Origin: Gnetum montanum
Lineage: Eukaryota > Streptophyta > Gnetopsida > Gnetales > Gnetaceae
Direction: 5' to 3'
Assembly: GCA_015680685.1 (NCBI GenBank)
Contig: MNCI01004792.1
Location: 274,558 to 338,557 of the forward strand
Length of the DNA stretch: 64,000 nucleotides
A model generated the notes under the pieces. The model was not told where the DNA came from. It was given only the letters and a program-made list of their open reading frames with translations, and ran no database searches. Below are positions 10,986-22,696 of the stretch, piece by piece. Each line of letters begins with the position of its first letter. Position 1 is the first letter of the stretch. The position numbers and the translations under genes are program-made.

Positions 10986-12196
10986 TGATGACTAGGCAAT
11001 ACTTGAAAAGACATGTTGCTGCAATTGGCTGCACTCATTCCATAAAGACTTGCTACCCAATTTGTCCACAAACCCTGATGAAGCTGATGCTATTCATAAT
11101 TCTTTCTGCTTTGAAATTGCATGCAGTGGCTCCATCTCCTTGCTTGTTTTCAGGTTTAAAGTGCTTAGTTAACCAAATCATCTATTTTTTTCTTGTCTTT
11201 TGGAGTTGTGATTGCAGGATGACACGCCTGAGGCGTTTGTGCATAGATGCACTTCATCATGATGACAAGGTATCACATTTTTCCTGACACACGTAACTAG
11301 GCTAATCAATCTATTCATAAGTACATTCCCGACTCCTGATACATTCTTTGTTCCCCATCATATTTCCTTTATCCTATTCAATTACACTCTGTTGGCATAT
11401 TCTGCTCACCCCAAAGCTCTTAATACATTATTGTACATTATGATCTTCTAAGTAGTTGCAACACAAAACATAGTACATGGTACATGATACAAAATGCAAG
11501 TGCTTGAGCATGAGCACAACACTGAAAGCAAGCTCTTCCAAAAAGAAAAGCAAAAAGAAAAGAAAAAGCAAGATTTTCTAAAACAAAAAAAAAAAAAATA
11601 AAAGAAGAAACAAATAAGAAAAAAAAAGAAAAAGAACAAAAAGGTCAAAAATAAAAATGCACGAAAAAGGTCTTCATGACCCCGTTGACATTGTACACCA
11701 AAGACTATTGGCTATTCTCATACAAGCCCCAGGTGAGAAGGTGATTTTCTTGGAAAACCAATTACCCTCATGTCTCAAATGATCATGTTGCACATCATCA
11801 CGTGGCTTTGGCTATTTACAATGGATTCCCGTAAACACTCTATAAGAGTCCCATTTCTCCAAAGAACACACCTCCTATGTCTTGGTTCCGAGTCTACTAA
11901 ACACTGGATACCAACAAGGACCAGAAATATGGCTTGTTCACATGAGAGCATTCCTATCTCACAATTTCAACAACAATTATAACCCTTGATCAACTCTTGG
12001 TTTCCCCTAGTTACAACCAATCCCCTTGCATCTTGAACTACATTCCCCCAATCCCATGTACTTTTGAACACGGTGCGATGATGTCCAGCCAAGGGCCGAC
12101 GGTTAATTCTTGGTACTTAGTTGTTCATGGTGTTTTGAACTTATTTGTTGATACCTCTCAGGTGGATTTCTCTAGACATCAACAAAGAGGGGCCAA
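10986..12196 (+). other. Element A 3' UTR with purine-rich run and polypurine tract
   Basis: No convincing gene. A 100-codon open stretch 10985-11287 has no recognisable motif and I do not call it coding. 11540-11650 is an A/G-rich run; B has the matching run inverted at 17720-17770. The polypurine tract AACAAAGAGGGGCC (12181-12194) directly precedes the LTR and matches B's tract at 17147-17160. Confidence 0.7.
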
Positions 12197-13885
12197 TGAA
12201 ACACCACTAATTTTAGCCTAACACTTTGAAATGAGAATAACATAGAGCCTCTTGTGCTTTTGGGAGGTAAAATTTGACTAAGGCATGGAAATCATCCCTA
12301 GCTTGCTCAAGCAAGCTTTCTCACACTATCAAGCTAGCTTTCCCTTAGTGTGAATAACTCCAACAGCTTCAAAATCAAGTCAAAAATGGTCCAAATCTAA
12401 GGATGCAAGCCATCCCCAAGGGACACTAATGTCCACTCCAAGTTTCAGCATTCGGGAATTCAAATTTCAAGACAAATTATTCACATTTTCACACTCACAT
12501 TGTCACTCATGCTAAGGGCACGTTGGCAGCATGAGTGCAATGTGAGCAACTTTGAAACCCCCAAAACTGAGTTGAAATGACTTGATTCCAAGGTGCAAGT
12601 CATCCTTAGGGTTTATTGTTGACAAATTCAAGTCCCAGCCTCTAGAATTCCAAGATTTTAGGTATAAAATTTACAGGTTTTTGCAGCGCACGCTATGTTC
12701 ACATTGCACTCATGCTAGCCGCGTGAGTCCAACGTGAGTTGCCAAAAGTGGCCCAAAACAAGTCACTCTCAAGCTTAATTTTTGACTTGTAGATCACTCT
12801 CAAGGTCAACCACAGTCAAACAACAGCTGTACTAAAGGAATAGGCTTCAAAGTTCAAAATTTGGTGTAAAATGTGTCATTTCAGCTCACTCATGCTGAGG
12901 TCATGCTGGCAGCATGAGTGCAGCATGAGTGTAGTGTGAGCATGCTAAGGACACGCCAAGACAAAATCAACTCATGCTAGAAGTCCTAGTCAAGAAAAGA
13001 TGCCTCAAACAGCCACAAAGCCACTCAGATTGACATCTTATAGTAGTCAATTCAAAGATTGAGAAGTTTCAAGTGAGCCAGAGTCAATTTCTCTTGTCAT
13101 TTTCATTGTGAATTTTCATCATTTGTGAGCTTGTCAAGCTCTTATGCTCCAAATTGTATGTGCTTCCATGAGCGTAAGCTAGCTTGAGTAAGCCAACACA
13201 CGCTGTAAGATACAATGCACCTAGTCAAAAACATATCTTGCCCACACACGTCCAACTCACACATAGCTATCCATCAGACACGTGTCACTTGATCCATTTG
13301 CCTATCAATTCTCAGCCATTGATTCCATCCATGAGTTCTGCACCCGAGCCTAGCCAAACCCTATAAATACCATGTCAATTCACATAAATGGGGTTGCCAA
13401 TTCTGAAGGTGGACAGCTTAGGAAACTCAGACCAGTAATCCTTGGGTGCTCGGGCACACTTGACTCCTAGCATCTAAGCACTTCTGAAACACATGATCCC
13501 AAGGCTTGGCACTTGACTTGCCATCCACACGTGTAGCTACGCTTTGACCGGTGTACATCTTTTCTAAGATATATAATACAGTTCATTTTGATAGCCATTA
13601 TATTGTTTACTTTATTTTACATTCAGTTTACATTTTGTTTGCAATACTGTTCTATGTACGATCTGTTTGCATTTTTTACATCACTGTTTACATTTCAAAC
13701 ATCAGTTACGATAACCCCAGTGCAAGTCATAGTTTACGCTTGGGGAAGTCCTTGGTTGATTTTCATGCAGACCATCCAAGGCACTCTGCCTTCATTTTCT
13801 TTTCTAGCTTGCCCTCGGGCAAAGGCAGGGTTAGCTGTGTCTACCTGACAATCTTTTGGTGTTTGCTTTTCCTTCTAGCCTTACA
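12197..13885 (+). repeat. Element A 3' LTR (1,689 bp)
   Basis: Starts TGAAACACCAC right after the polypurine tract and ends near CCTTACA at 13885. Start and end align with B's LTR (TGAAAACACCAC to GGTACA, read on the minus strand). The R/U5 half (13741-13830) matches B's LTR clearly. The U3 part (12480-13260) is rich in ACTCATGCT and AGCATGAGT in both orientations. A TATA-like CCTATAAATA lies at 13360-13369. The 5' partner is off window, so a TSD cannot be checked; the 3' flank is CCGAC. Confidence 0.85.
13360..13369 (+). promoter_or_regulatory. TATA-like box in element A LTR
   Basis: CCTATAAATA follows the motif-rich U3 and precedes the R/U5-like part that is conserved with B, as expected of an LTR promoter. 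Confidence 0.55.
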
Positions 13886-15175
13886 CCGACGATTTAGATC
13901 AGTATAGTTATGATCATCGAAGAGGTAGTAGCAGGTACCATGATGGTGCTGGTTCTCCTTCCTCTTCTCCTTCCTCATCTTCTTCTTCTTTTGGCTTTGA
14001 CCATGACCACAAAAGGTGAGATCATGATGGAGGTGATCAAAATAAATGAAACAACCGATAGGACTGTCGAGACAGGCAAGATCAAGGACATAGTCATCCA
14101 AGAGAATCACATCACCATGAATGAAGGGGTAATAGAGGGCATCATAGGCACCATGATCAAGACCTTGATGAGTCTCTCTTTGCTACCTAACATATGCTTA
14201 ACATTGCAAAGGCAACTAGAATAATGACAAGGCATGTGAAAGGCAGTCAGATCAAATGATTAGACATAAAAAATATTACTTAATTTGAAGGACGATATAA
14301 CTCTAATCCATAGAGTCATATTCAAGATTTTCAAGATGCATGTGCCTTGCAAAACATAGAGAATGCATGGTATCCAAGACACTCATTAAAGAATTAGAGA
14401 ATTGGTATCAGTCCTTAGAACTATAATCTATCAGACGATGGAGTACCATGTTTGAGATGTTCAATGATAACTATCAAATGTACTCCCAGGTGTCCAACTT
14501 AAGGAAGTAAATTCAAGGGTGGAAATAAGGAATGCACAAACCTTTTGATGCCACCATTGGTTGATACAATTCCTTGATGCATAAATGCCCTAGCCATGGT
14601 TATTCTCAATTGGCTCAATTCCACCACATTGTAGACATGCTTCATAATGAAACAAGGAAAATGTTTGGTGTTTATGCCTAAGGGTCATTGTTAGAACTAA
14701 GTACCCACTAGGTACAAAGGGTAATAGAGTAGGTTGCCAAAGAGGAGGGTAAACTATAAAAAAGAGAAAGTGTAGAGAAGTAGAACTGTGATCCTTCAAT
14801 TTTCAAGAGGGAGGTTTCATTTTGTGACAATGAGGATGAATTCATATTTGATGAGGGGATGCATAGAAAAGCATTTCCACTTCAACAATTCCAATTTGAA
14901 CTTATGACCAAGGTTGATCAGTTAAGAGACTTCATGGATAGCCGATTTTAACCTATCCTCAAAATTGCTGAAGTGTATCGAGAACAATGTAGTGATTGTG
15001 AGTCCAGGAGGCACAAAGAAGTTGAATGTGCATATTACAAAGGTAAGGGTAAAATTGCTATAATAGAAGAGGTTGCAAATAGTGAATTAGATGATGATCA
15101 TGGATGTGATGTCTACCAGTATAAACACCTAAGGGATGTTACCCCATTATGTCACATCTTCAAGAGTATGGGGTG
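13886..15175 (+). pseudogene. Element D gag (5' part), interrupted by A and B
   Basis: Begins mid-gene after A with YDHRRGSSRYHDGAG and a Ser/His/Asp-rich tract, followed by the gag core fragment FQDACALQNIENAWY (about 14325-14370) that matches E at 51175-51120. Near 14973-15170 it reads CSDCESRRHKEVECAYYKGKGK and DDDHGCDVYQY, the Cys-containing tail. E keeps CDVCQYEHPKGCC there, a plausible zinc knuckle; D has lost one Cys to Tyr. Many stops. The reading breaks where B is inserted (TSD 15171-15175). Confidence 0.75.
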
Positions 15176-17144
15176 TGTACCATCCGAAATCGTTGACGAG
15201 AGGCTGGAATGAATGGACGCCAAGAGATCTACGGATGAAATAGTAAGACCCTACCTTCACTTTAGGGCAAGCTAGAAATTAACAGAGGCAGAGTGCCTTG
15301 AATGGTCTACACACGGATCAAACGAGGACTTCCTTGAACATACGCAAATGTGATGGATTGGGTTATACGTAAAAAAATGCAAAACTGAACATAAACAAAT
15401 GAAAATGAACATAAACTGTTTAAATAATGAAAATAGGAAAAATATGAACAAGAAAATTAATGTAAACTACAAGAATCTGGGCAATAATGCAAACTGTTTG
15501 TATTGATAAACAATTACAATATGCACTAGTCACAACGTAGTTGCAAATTGGTCGTAAGGCGGACGTTTAGCCCTGATGGATGAGAACAGATGCTGGGAAG
15601 ATGTAGGTTTTGGATTGCAGGTGTACAACATTCAAGTCTATATGAAGCCTAGCATATGAGATTGATTCCTAGATTTCCTCAGTGTGTGAGATTCAAATTT
15701 CCCCTTTTCAAACCTCGATCTAGTGGAAAAATAGGAGATTTATTGGATTTTTGGCATGAGATTCAGATCTGAGAGAATATTAGTGGCTATGGGGTGAGAA
15801 AAATTTGGATTTGGTGATAGGTGTATCCATTGAATAGATGCAAGAAATGTTACAATGTACAGTATCTAGCATGATCAACTTTTATGCTGGCATATGAAAC
15901 CCACAGCGTATGAACTTGGCATGTTGAAGGAATTTGAAATTTACAAAAGAATCTTTATGTTACAACAAATAATTGTGGCTCTAGCCTCTAGATCTATGCT
16001 CTGGTATGCTATTTTCTTCATCAACGTGTCTTGGCAAGCTTTGGCATGTCTCGACATCGGTGTTTAGCGTCCAGCGTATGGAAATTCAACGTCACAAGTG
16101 CACACGTTGTATCATACATTGCTCCATACGCTGCTCAGAGTGTGCAATAAAAATAGTATATTTTGAACCCAATTTTGACCTTTGAAGCCTATTCTAAAGG
16201 TAGATCTACATGTCTAATTTTTGGAGGGTTCTGTAGGTCAAATTTGAGCTAATTTTACCTTGGATTTGATGCTGTTTTGAATCACTTTGTGTTCGTTATG
16301 CTGTGCTTACACTGGCTAACGTAAGCCTCAGCATGACCAAGTGAAACTGCCATCTCTAAAGTTGGGTTCTATACACTGATGTCTATTTCTTGATGCTCAA
16401 GTGCTTCTTGTCCTCCAAGGTGCTCCGAATGCTATCTTTTGACTCATTTTGATGTAGCTTTGGGCTTGTTTTGTGTGGTTACACTGTTCATACGCTGTAC
16501 AACATATGAAAAAGTAACCCCAGCGTAATCAAGTCAAAATGGCATATTTGAGGCCCAAATTTGGAGTTTTTTGAAGCCTTTGAACAAGTACAAGTGCTAT
16601 CGGTCCCTTTGGGTTGCTCTGATGTCGAGGATGCTGCCTAAAACTACTTGTTTTACCTTATTTTTTCTTAGTTATGCTATGCTTACGTTGTGTAGCGTAT
16701 GAAAATGTAGCTCCAGGCTAATCAACTAAAAATACCTTATTTAAGGCCCAAATTTTGATTTTCTAGAGGCTGGAAGCTGCTCCGGGCCTTGGTGAAGGCC
16801 ATGGGAGGTCCTTGTACTCAATTTCAGCTTGTTTTGACTTAGTTTTGGGGCTCCAAAAGTTGGTTACGTGGATCCTTACGCTGTGCAGTGTAAGCCACAG
16901 CGTAACCAAAGTGTACTTAGCCCAAAACCAAGCATGCTGAGCCTGAAACGTTTCATTCTGGATGCTGGAAGTTGGTGCAGTCTCCTAGGGGCCCTGAGGA
17001 AACCTTTCCTATTGAATCTTGAACCATCAGGGGCTGTTTCAGAGGCCTCTAAGTTTGGTCATCCTGTATTCATGCTTGGGTAGCTGCATGACTTAGCTTG
17101 AATCTTGTCTAAAAGTGCTAGGCCAAAATTTTGTGATGTTTTCA
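15176..17144 (-). repeat. Element B 3' LTR (1,969 bp)
   Basis: Bounded by TGTACC at 15176 and TTTTCA at 17144 (plus-strand reading), matching the copy at 22697-24659. In the first 160 bases I count about 26 differences from the other LTR, nearly all transitions, so the insertion is old. The U3 side (about 15850-16920) repeats CAGCGTATG/CATACGCTG in both orientations. Confidence 0.92.
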
Positions 17145-17146
17145 TT

Positions 17147-17160
17147 AGCCCCTCTTTGTT
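17147..17160 (-). other. Element B polypurine tract
   Basis: Minus strand reads AACAAAGAGGGGCT directly next to the 3' LTR. It matches A's tract at 12181-12194 and would prime plus-strand DNA synthesis. Confidence 0.85.
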
Positions 17161-18284
17161 GACTCCTGGAGGAATCTACCCAAGAGGTGTCAACAAAGAA
17201 GTACAAAACACCATGAGCAACTGGGTATTAAGCATTTTTGTTTGGCACTTGGCCAGATGTCATCGCACCATGTTCAGAAGTACATGGGATCAGGAAATGA
17301 GGTTTTGAGATGTATATGGAGAAGGTTTGTAACTGTGAGATCAGGGATTGATGAAGGGATGATTTTCTTTAACTGTGGGAAGAGGAATTCTTCTTGTGTA
17401 AACACATCATGTTGGTCCTTGTCAATAGCCAGTATCTAGCGAACTTGGAACCAAGGCATGGGATGTGCGTCCTTTGGAGGAACATGACTCTTGTATCCTA
17501 TTTAAGAGAACTCATTGTCACAGCCAAAGCCACGTGGTGAGGTGATGCATTCTTTGGAAAAACAAGACCCTTGTTGAGTGTCAAAGGAAACCCATTGTCC
17601 AACAGCTAAAGCCACGCGATGGGATGCAACATGATTGTTTAAGACACAAGTGTTTTCTTCCAAGACAAGTACCTTCCCACTTGGGGCTTGTATGGGAAGT
17701 GCCAAGGGTCTTGTGATGGATTTTTCTCTCTCTTTTTATTTTATTTTTTATTTTTTTTATTTTTGATCTTTTTTTTGGAAAGAGCTTATTGTTTGTACCA
17801 TGCTCATGTCCGAGCAATTGTATCATGTACCATGTCTTGTGTTTGGCGCTCCAACTGCTTAAAGGATCATAGTGCGCAACAATGTATCAAGGGCTTTGTG
17901 GGAGTAGGATGTGTCTAGGGGGTGCAATTGGGTAAGGTAGGGAGAACATGTTGGAAAATAAGGGATGCATCAAGAACTGGGAATGTACTGATGAGTGGAT
18001 TGATTAACCCAATTATGTGCATTACGAACAATGTGGTACCTTGTCACCGTGATGAAGTGCATCCATACGTGAACCCCTCCGAGCATCATCCTACAAACAA
18101 AACTCCAAGAGGATAAGAAAACCACAAGAGATGTATTCTAAAACACTTTAATCATGAATATAGCTGACGGGATAGAGGCACTGTGTTAAACTTTAGAGAA
18201 ACAAAATGGGTAGTATCAGAGTCATCAAAATCCATGTGGTGAATTGTGCAGCAGGTTTTAGGTGAAGACAAGTCACTGATTGCG
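17161..18284 (-). other. Element B 3' UTR
   Basis: No gene. Homologous to A's 3' UTR read inverted: a T-rich run at 17720-17770 corresponds to A's purine run at 11540-11650, and the stretch around 17790-17900 with ACATGGTACATGATAC-like text matches A near 11470-11500. Confidence 0.7.
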
Positions 18285-18845
18285 GCCACAGATTAGTGGG
18301 CTAGTGATGTTGTTGCTAGTTTATATTCTTAGTGGACTATCATGGATTAGTTTTATGTCATAACCCTTTGGTCATTGCTAGTTTAGCATCGTAGCAGACG
18401 GTTCAGTGCTAGTTTATAGTCGTGGCGAACTGTGAAGAGGCAAGCTAGTTTATATTCTTAGCAGACTCTGGTAGATGAGAATGTGGTAGTTTACTATCAT
18501 TCCTGATAATCTGTGGTATAAGTTTTAGGTCATGATGCTAGGACTACTCTGTGGTATCAGTTTATCGTCATGATTCCAGGACGATGTGTGGATGCATGCA
18601 TGTATGTATAGATGATCCTGCAAAAGAAGAAACTCAAGAACACAATGTCAAGTCGTAACTACTAAAAATAGAACCTAAATGCACAAGAAAAATAGAAAAT
18701 GATGTGAAAAGTGGTAGTTTAGGGCCTTTTTGGGCCGTGCATGGAAATTTAAAGTCTTACTGGGCCATGTGTTAGTTTAAGGCCTTTTCGGACCATCAGC
18801 TAGTTTAAGGCCTTTTTGGGCTACATGTTAATGCGTAAGCTAGTA
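18285..18845 (-). repeat. Element B tandem repeat blocks (both A-type blocks fused)
   Basis: 18285-18590 holds CTAGTTTATA-GTC units, the inverse of A's block 3. 18715-18845 holds CTAGTTTAAGGCC units with GGCCTTTTTGGGCC text, the inverse of A's block 1. In A these blocks are separated by about 9.5 kb with the antisense gene and pol; here they are about 130 bases apart. Confidence 0.8.
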
Positions 18846-19159
18846 CAATGCAAACAAAGGTGACGTATGCACAATGAACAAAGGTGAAGAGTGGGCGAGG
18901 ATCATACGTGTTTTTGGCCATAGGGGAGCCTTGATCATGTGGTTGTTTCCTAGCCACACGTGGTCTAGGAGGCATTCTAGGTTTTGGTTGCTATGGGAGG
19001 CTTTCGATTTTTACCACTTATTCGGGAATTTTAGCTCTATATATTGTGTTTGTTGCCATGGGTGTTCCATCAAGAGACTCTTCTTTCAAGACTTGTGACA
19101 TGTCTATGTTGTGGATGGCTTGAAAGGGAGTGTTATTGCTATGTATGACGAGTTGTCCA

Positions 19160-19851
19160 CCTTTGTATGGAAGGCAGATTTATTGATGTATCTATGAGGA
19201 AATGGTCCATTGTTGGGCTAGCCAAGGTCTCCCAAGAATCATGTTAAAATTTGGCATCTCTTCTATGATAGTGAACTCCACGCTAGTGGGGAATTATTCT
19301 CTTGCCACAAAGGCTAAGTTGATTGTGCCCTTAACTATGACACGTGATCCGTTGAAGGATTTTAAACACATGATTTTTGTTGGCATGATCTTGTCTGCCA
19401 TGCCTAGTTTGTCGATGAAGGAGTATAAAGCTACATTTGTTGCCACACCATCATCAACGTACACTCTGTGAATGGTACATTGCCCAACATGTATGCTAAT
19501 CGATAATGGAGCTATTGTGATCTCCCCTCGTTCGGGGTTGACTTTAACTACATCATCACGGAAGGCTAAGGTGTTTGAACATAATCCTTGTGGTGTGTGC
19601 TGTAAAATCATTGCACGGATGGATTTCTTGTTTGCAGGGATGTCCTTCGTAATAGGAATGGAGGCTAATGTTTGAGCCAAGGCTTCATGGTGAGTGGCTA
19701 AAGTCATGACCAGGTCATACAAGCTCATCGTTGTGTTCTTCAGTTTGAGCATTTGTTTTACCTGGGCTAGTGCAGCTACAAAGTCTATGTTGTTGGTTTT
19801 TGTATTGGATTTGGCTTCCTTCTTGTGGGTTGGGTGATGGACCTCTTGCAT
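19160..19851 (-). pseudogene. Element B protease region
   Basis: An open minus-strand stretch of 185 codons (19851-19294) begins with a Lys-rich linker and reads HRVYVDDGVATNV near 19465-19425, the D-x-G loop of a retropepsin, and later LKSFNGSRVIVKGTI. After one stop it continues with FNMILGRPWLAQQ near 19240-19200. DDG in place of D-S/T-G keeps the first Asp and Gly. This is the longest open frame in B and its best-conserved protein. It aligns with A at 1-450. Confidence 0.78.
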
Positions 19852-20196
19852 AGAGGGCTTAAGCCTGGTTTGCTTGAGATGAGGGGCAAGGGCCCCAACA
19901 TTCGATTATTGCTTTCTTGGTATGGCCTTTGCTTCGACTGTGGATGTTGTTCATTATTCATTTGTCCTCTTCTGCTGCCATTTGGTAGGAGTACCCATGT
20001 TGTTGGCAAGGTTGACTCTTAAGGGAGAAGAGATTGAGACATTGCCTATAGTTGGGCTCTAGGTAGGTGAGGGGCCATCGCGTGATGGTACCTTTTTGAC
20101 AAATGGTAGTTTGGGAGGAGTCATTGGTATTTGACTAACTTGTTGTGGCACCTTGATGATGAAAGGTTTCTTTGTGGTTGTGGTTGGTGCATCATG

Positions 20197-22068
20197 CTAG
20201 TTTAATGTCTTAGTGGACGATTGCAGTGGTACTTTGACCACGAAAGGTTTTGCAGGTGCTTGAGGTGGCCCCTGGATGACAATGGGAGGCCTCTTTCTCA
20301 TGGAGGCGGAGGTGATCGTTGCCTTGCTAAGAGGCATACAGATCCCGAAAGGTTTCCACATAGGTTTGGGCTTGCTTCCTATGCTAATGGATTTTATGAA
20401 ATAGGAGGCATCATCTGTGCTAGGTTGACTCAGGGTGTTGATGTTGAGTTGGCCCTGTTCAATCATTGTCTGAAGATCATCCTATAAGGCATGGCAATTA
20501 TCAGTATTGTGACCGAACATCTGGTGGTAGTGATAGAATTGATCTAACTTGAAGTGTCATGGGATCACGGGCTCATTTGGCGCTACTAAGGTGGGGTTCC
20601 TTAGTAGCTCGTAGTACCTGTCGTGTCTTCGGCGGGCATTATCCGCTACTTCTTTGTATTGGATTTGCCCGGTTTTGAGGAGTTGCTCTAGTAGTTCAGA
20701 GGATCACTTGGGTAGCGGCGTATACTTAGAGTGATCCTTGCACTAAAAGTTGGGCCTTGGCGTGGCCCCTTTCATTATAGGTGGGTTAGTACTGGTGCTT
20801 GTTGTTTTTGTGCTTGTAGCTACAGTTTCCATTGTTGTCTTTTCTTTGGCAATGTGTTGATTCTTGTAAGCCACATAGGTAGGATCATTGCTGGTTTGTG
20901 CAGCTTGTTCAACGTTCTTGATCTACGTGAAGGCCTGGCTCAATGTTTGAGCACTTAAGTAGTATAGTTTTGACTTAATGAAGTCATTCATGGATCCCTT
21001 CAGAATCGTAAGCAAATACGTTTCAGGGATGGGCTCATGAAGTTTGTTAATGGTTGCACTCCATCATTGAATGAATTTCTGCATAGGCTCTAGTGGTGCT
21101 TGTTTTACTTGTATTAGAGTGTCTAGTGTGTCCTCAGGCTTGAGGTTGTACTTAAACTAGGTGACAAACTAATGTAACAGATCCTCCAGAGAGGATATGG
21201 AGTTACATGGTAGGGATTGGTACCAGTCTGAGGCACTGTTCATTAGGGACATGGTGAACACATGTAGGATTGCATGGGGCCAAGCTTGAAGCAATAGGAT
21301 CTCTGATCAGAATGCTACCAAGTGAGCATTTGGGTCTTCCTTCCCATTGTACTTGGTTAACTGTGGAAGTGTGACTCCCTTAGGTAAAGTTAATGGTGGC
21401 AGTGAAGAGCTAATTGGATCATCCTGGTAGAAGTCTAGTACTTTAACTTGTTCAATGTTTGCCGTTTTGAGGTGCTTTACCTCTTTAGCTAATGCTTGCA
21501 TCATTTGTTTGGCTTCTACCCACTCTTCAGTGGTAGGCAGGTTAGTTGGTTGGGGAGATTGTTGGGTTGTCATTTGTTGTTGTGGAGCAACGTTTAGAGT
21601 TGTGGTTGTAGGGTGTGACACGTTGAAGTGAGTGTGTTGTTGAACAAGGGGTATGGTTCCTTGCCTAGCCACAAACTGTGAAGTGACACCCTGGATGTGC
21701 GAAGGTGTAGTGATGAAAGGGGCTCCATATGTTTGCATGTGCGATATGTATTGGGTGGAGATGGATGTGGGAAATATCTATCAGGATACTGGTGCTTGTG
21801 TGCTCGTTAACACTTGGTGAGGGGCCGTCTATCCGATGCGAGGGTGGAATGATGGGTTCACGTAGGCACAAGGAGTGAGGGTGTAATACAAATCCTCATG
21901 TTCAGATTGTGTCGTGAAGTCATCGTCTTCATCTTGGTTTTGAGGCTCCTCAGTGGGTTGCCGTGAGTTTTGGCTCCTTTCCATAAGGAGCTGGGAGATG
22001 AGTTGGTGCTGGGGCTTAAAAAGGGGGATGATGTCATATGCAGAGGGAGTGAATTCATGACCCCCCAT
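20197..22068 (-). pseudogene. Element B gag
   Basis: The N-terminal part (22068-21829) is polar with an acidic stretch QNQDEDDDFTTQSEHED. The next open piece (21738-21307) is Gln/Thr-rich and ends PQLTKYNGKEDPNAHLVAF, the standard entry to the gag core (YNG--DP--HL--F). ASDWYQSLPCNSI near 21240-21200 and IKGS/ILKGSMNDFIKSKL near 21030-20980 follow, then QMFGHNTDNCHALQDDLQTMIEQGQL near 20520-20445, a Tat-type zinc-knuckle tail in which the first Cys appears changed to Tyr. Stops and at least one frame change break it. Confidence 0.78.
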
Positions 22069-22214
22069 GTATATGTGCTCAAAGTTTCATTTTTCTTCCT
22101 TCTCTATGTGGTCAATGGGAAGGTTGGTCTAAATCTTCACATAGATGTAGTTATACTATTCTTGTGTGAGGATTATGTGGGCATGTGTGTTGGAGATCTG
22201 CATACAGACAAGGA

Positions 22215-22660
22215 AATAAGTGGAACCTGTGGTCCAAGTTGAGTGTGCAGCATGTGCAATGTGATTAGACTGCAACATCTGCAGTGTGATAAGTCTGCAG
22301 CGTGACTAACTATCGAGTGTGACTAACTGTTTAGCATGTGGAAACTAGGTACAGCTTCTGAGGCTAAGGCACAACGTGTGTATCCCAGGGATAGGATTCT
22401 GGATAGAGTCTGCAGTGTGTGCTAGTAGAGGACAACATCGTGGATGTTGAGTGCAGCCTGTGCCAACAAAGGGCAGCATGTGCAAGCCAAGAATAGCATT
22501 TAGATGGAGTCTGTGAGTAGGGGACAACATCTGCAGGCTGAGGGGAGTGTGTGTACACTAGGGTACAACATGTGGATGCCGGGGTATAGTGTGTGGACAT
22601 TGTAGAGAGTTGTGAACATTGTATGCTAGATGCTGGACACTATGGACAGGCAAATAGAAT
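22215..22660 (-). repeat. Element B leader with CAGCATGTG-type word repeats
   Basis: Between gag and 5' LTR the plus strand repeats CAGCATGTG, CAGTGTGTG, CAACATCTG and CAGCGTGAC every 15-40 bases (near 22247, 22276, 22296, 22412, 22473, 22530, 22567). No coding potential seen. The word resembles CAGCGTATG of B's own LTR, one base off at the centre. Confidence 0.55.
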
Positions 22661-22670
22661 GCAAATAGAA

Positions 22671-22694
22671 GTGGACCTCCTTCTAGTGCCAAAA
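22671..22694 (-). other. Element B primer-binding site
   Basis: Minus strand next to the 5' LTR reads TTTTGGCACTAGAAGGAGG. Element C has TTTTGGTGCTAGAAGGAGGG at the same place. TGGYRC is the expected complement of a tRNA 3' end (GYRCCA); I do not assign the tRNA. Confidence 0.7.
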
Positions 22695-22696
22695 AC

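Larger units (their letters stand above)
1..13885 (+). mobile_element. Element A: Tat/Ogre-like Ty3/gypsy retrotransposon, 5' end off window
   Basis: Read along the plus strand the order is protease, a TAAACTAG-type repeat block, an antisense intron-containing gene, a second repeat block, RT, RNase H, a second (archaeal-type) RNase H, integrase, a third repeat block, a purine-rich 3' UTR, a polypurine tract and a 3' LTR. Two RNase H domains with the archaeal type downstream is the known signature of the Tat lineage, and a long non-coding gap between protease and RT is known from Ogre elements. The 5' LTR and gag are left of base 1. A lies inside element D: D gag sequence resumes right after base 13885. 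All ORFs are broken, so A is inactive. Confidence 0.85.

Noticed and set aside
10985-11287. 100-codon open frame after A's third repeat block
   Set aside because: No motif, low-complexity composition, and the homologous 3' UTR of B has no matching frame.
11448-11648. Phe-rich minus-strand frame
   Set aside because: It is the complement of the purine run in A's 3' UTR; poly-Phe is an artefact of base composition.
13551-13907. 118-codon open frame at the end of A's LTR
   Set aside because: It crosses the LTR end at 13885 into D gag, so it cannot be an ancestral gene. Phe/Tyr-rich text reflects T-rich DNA.
17581-17918. Overlapping frames on both strands in B's 3' UTR
   Set aside because: They lie in the T-rich run homologous to A's UTR and show no conservation with A.
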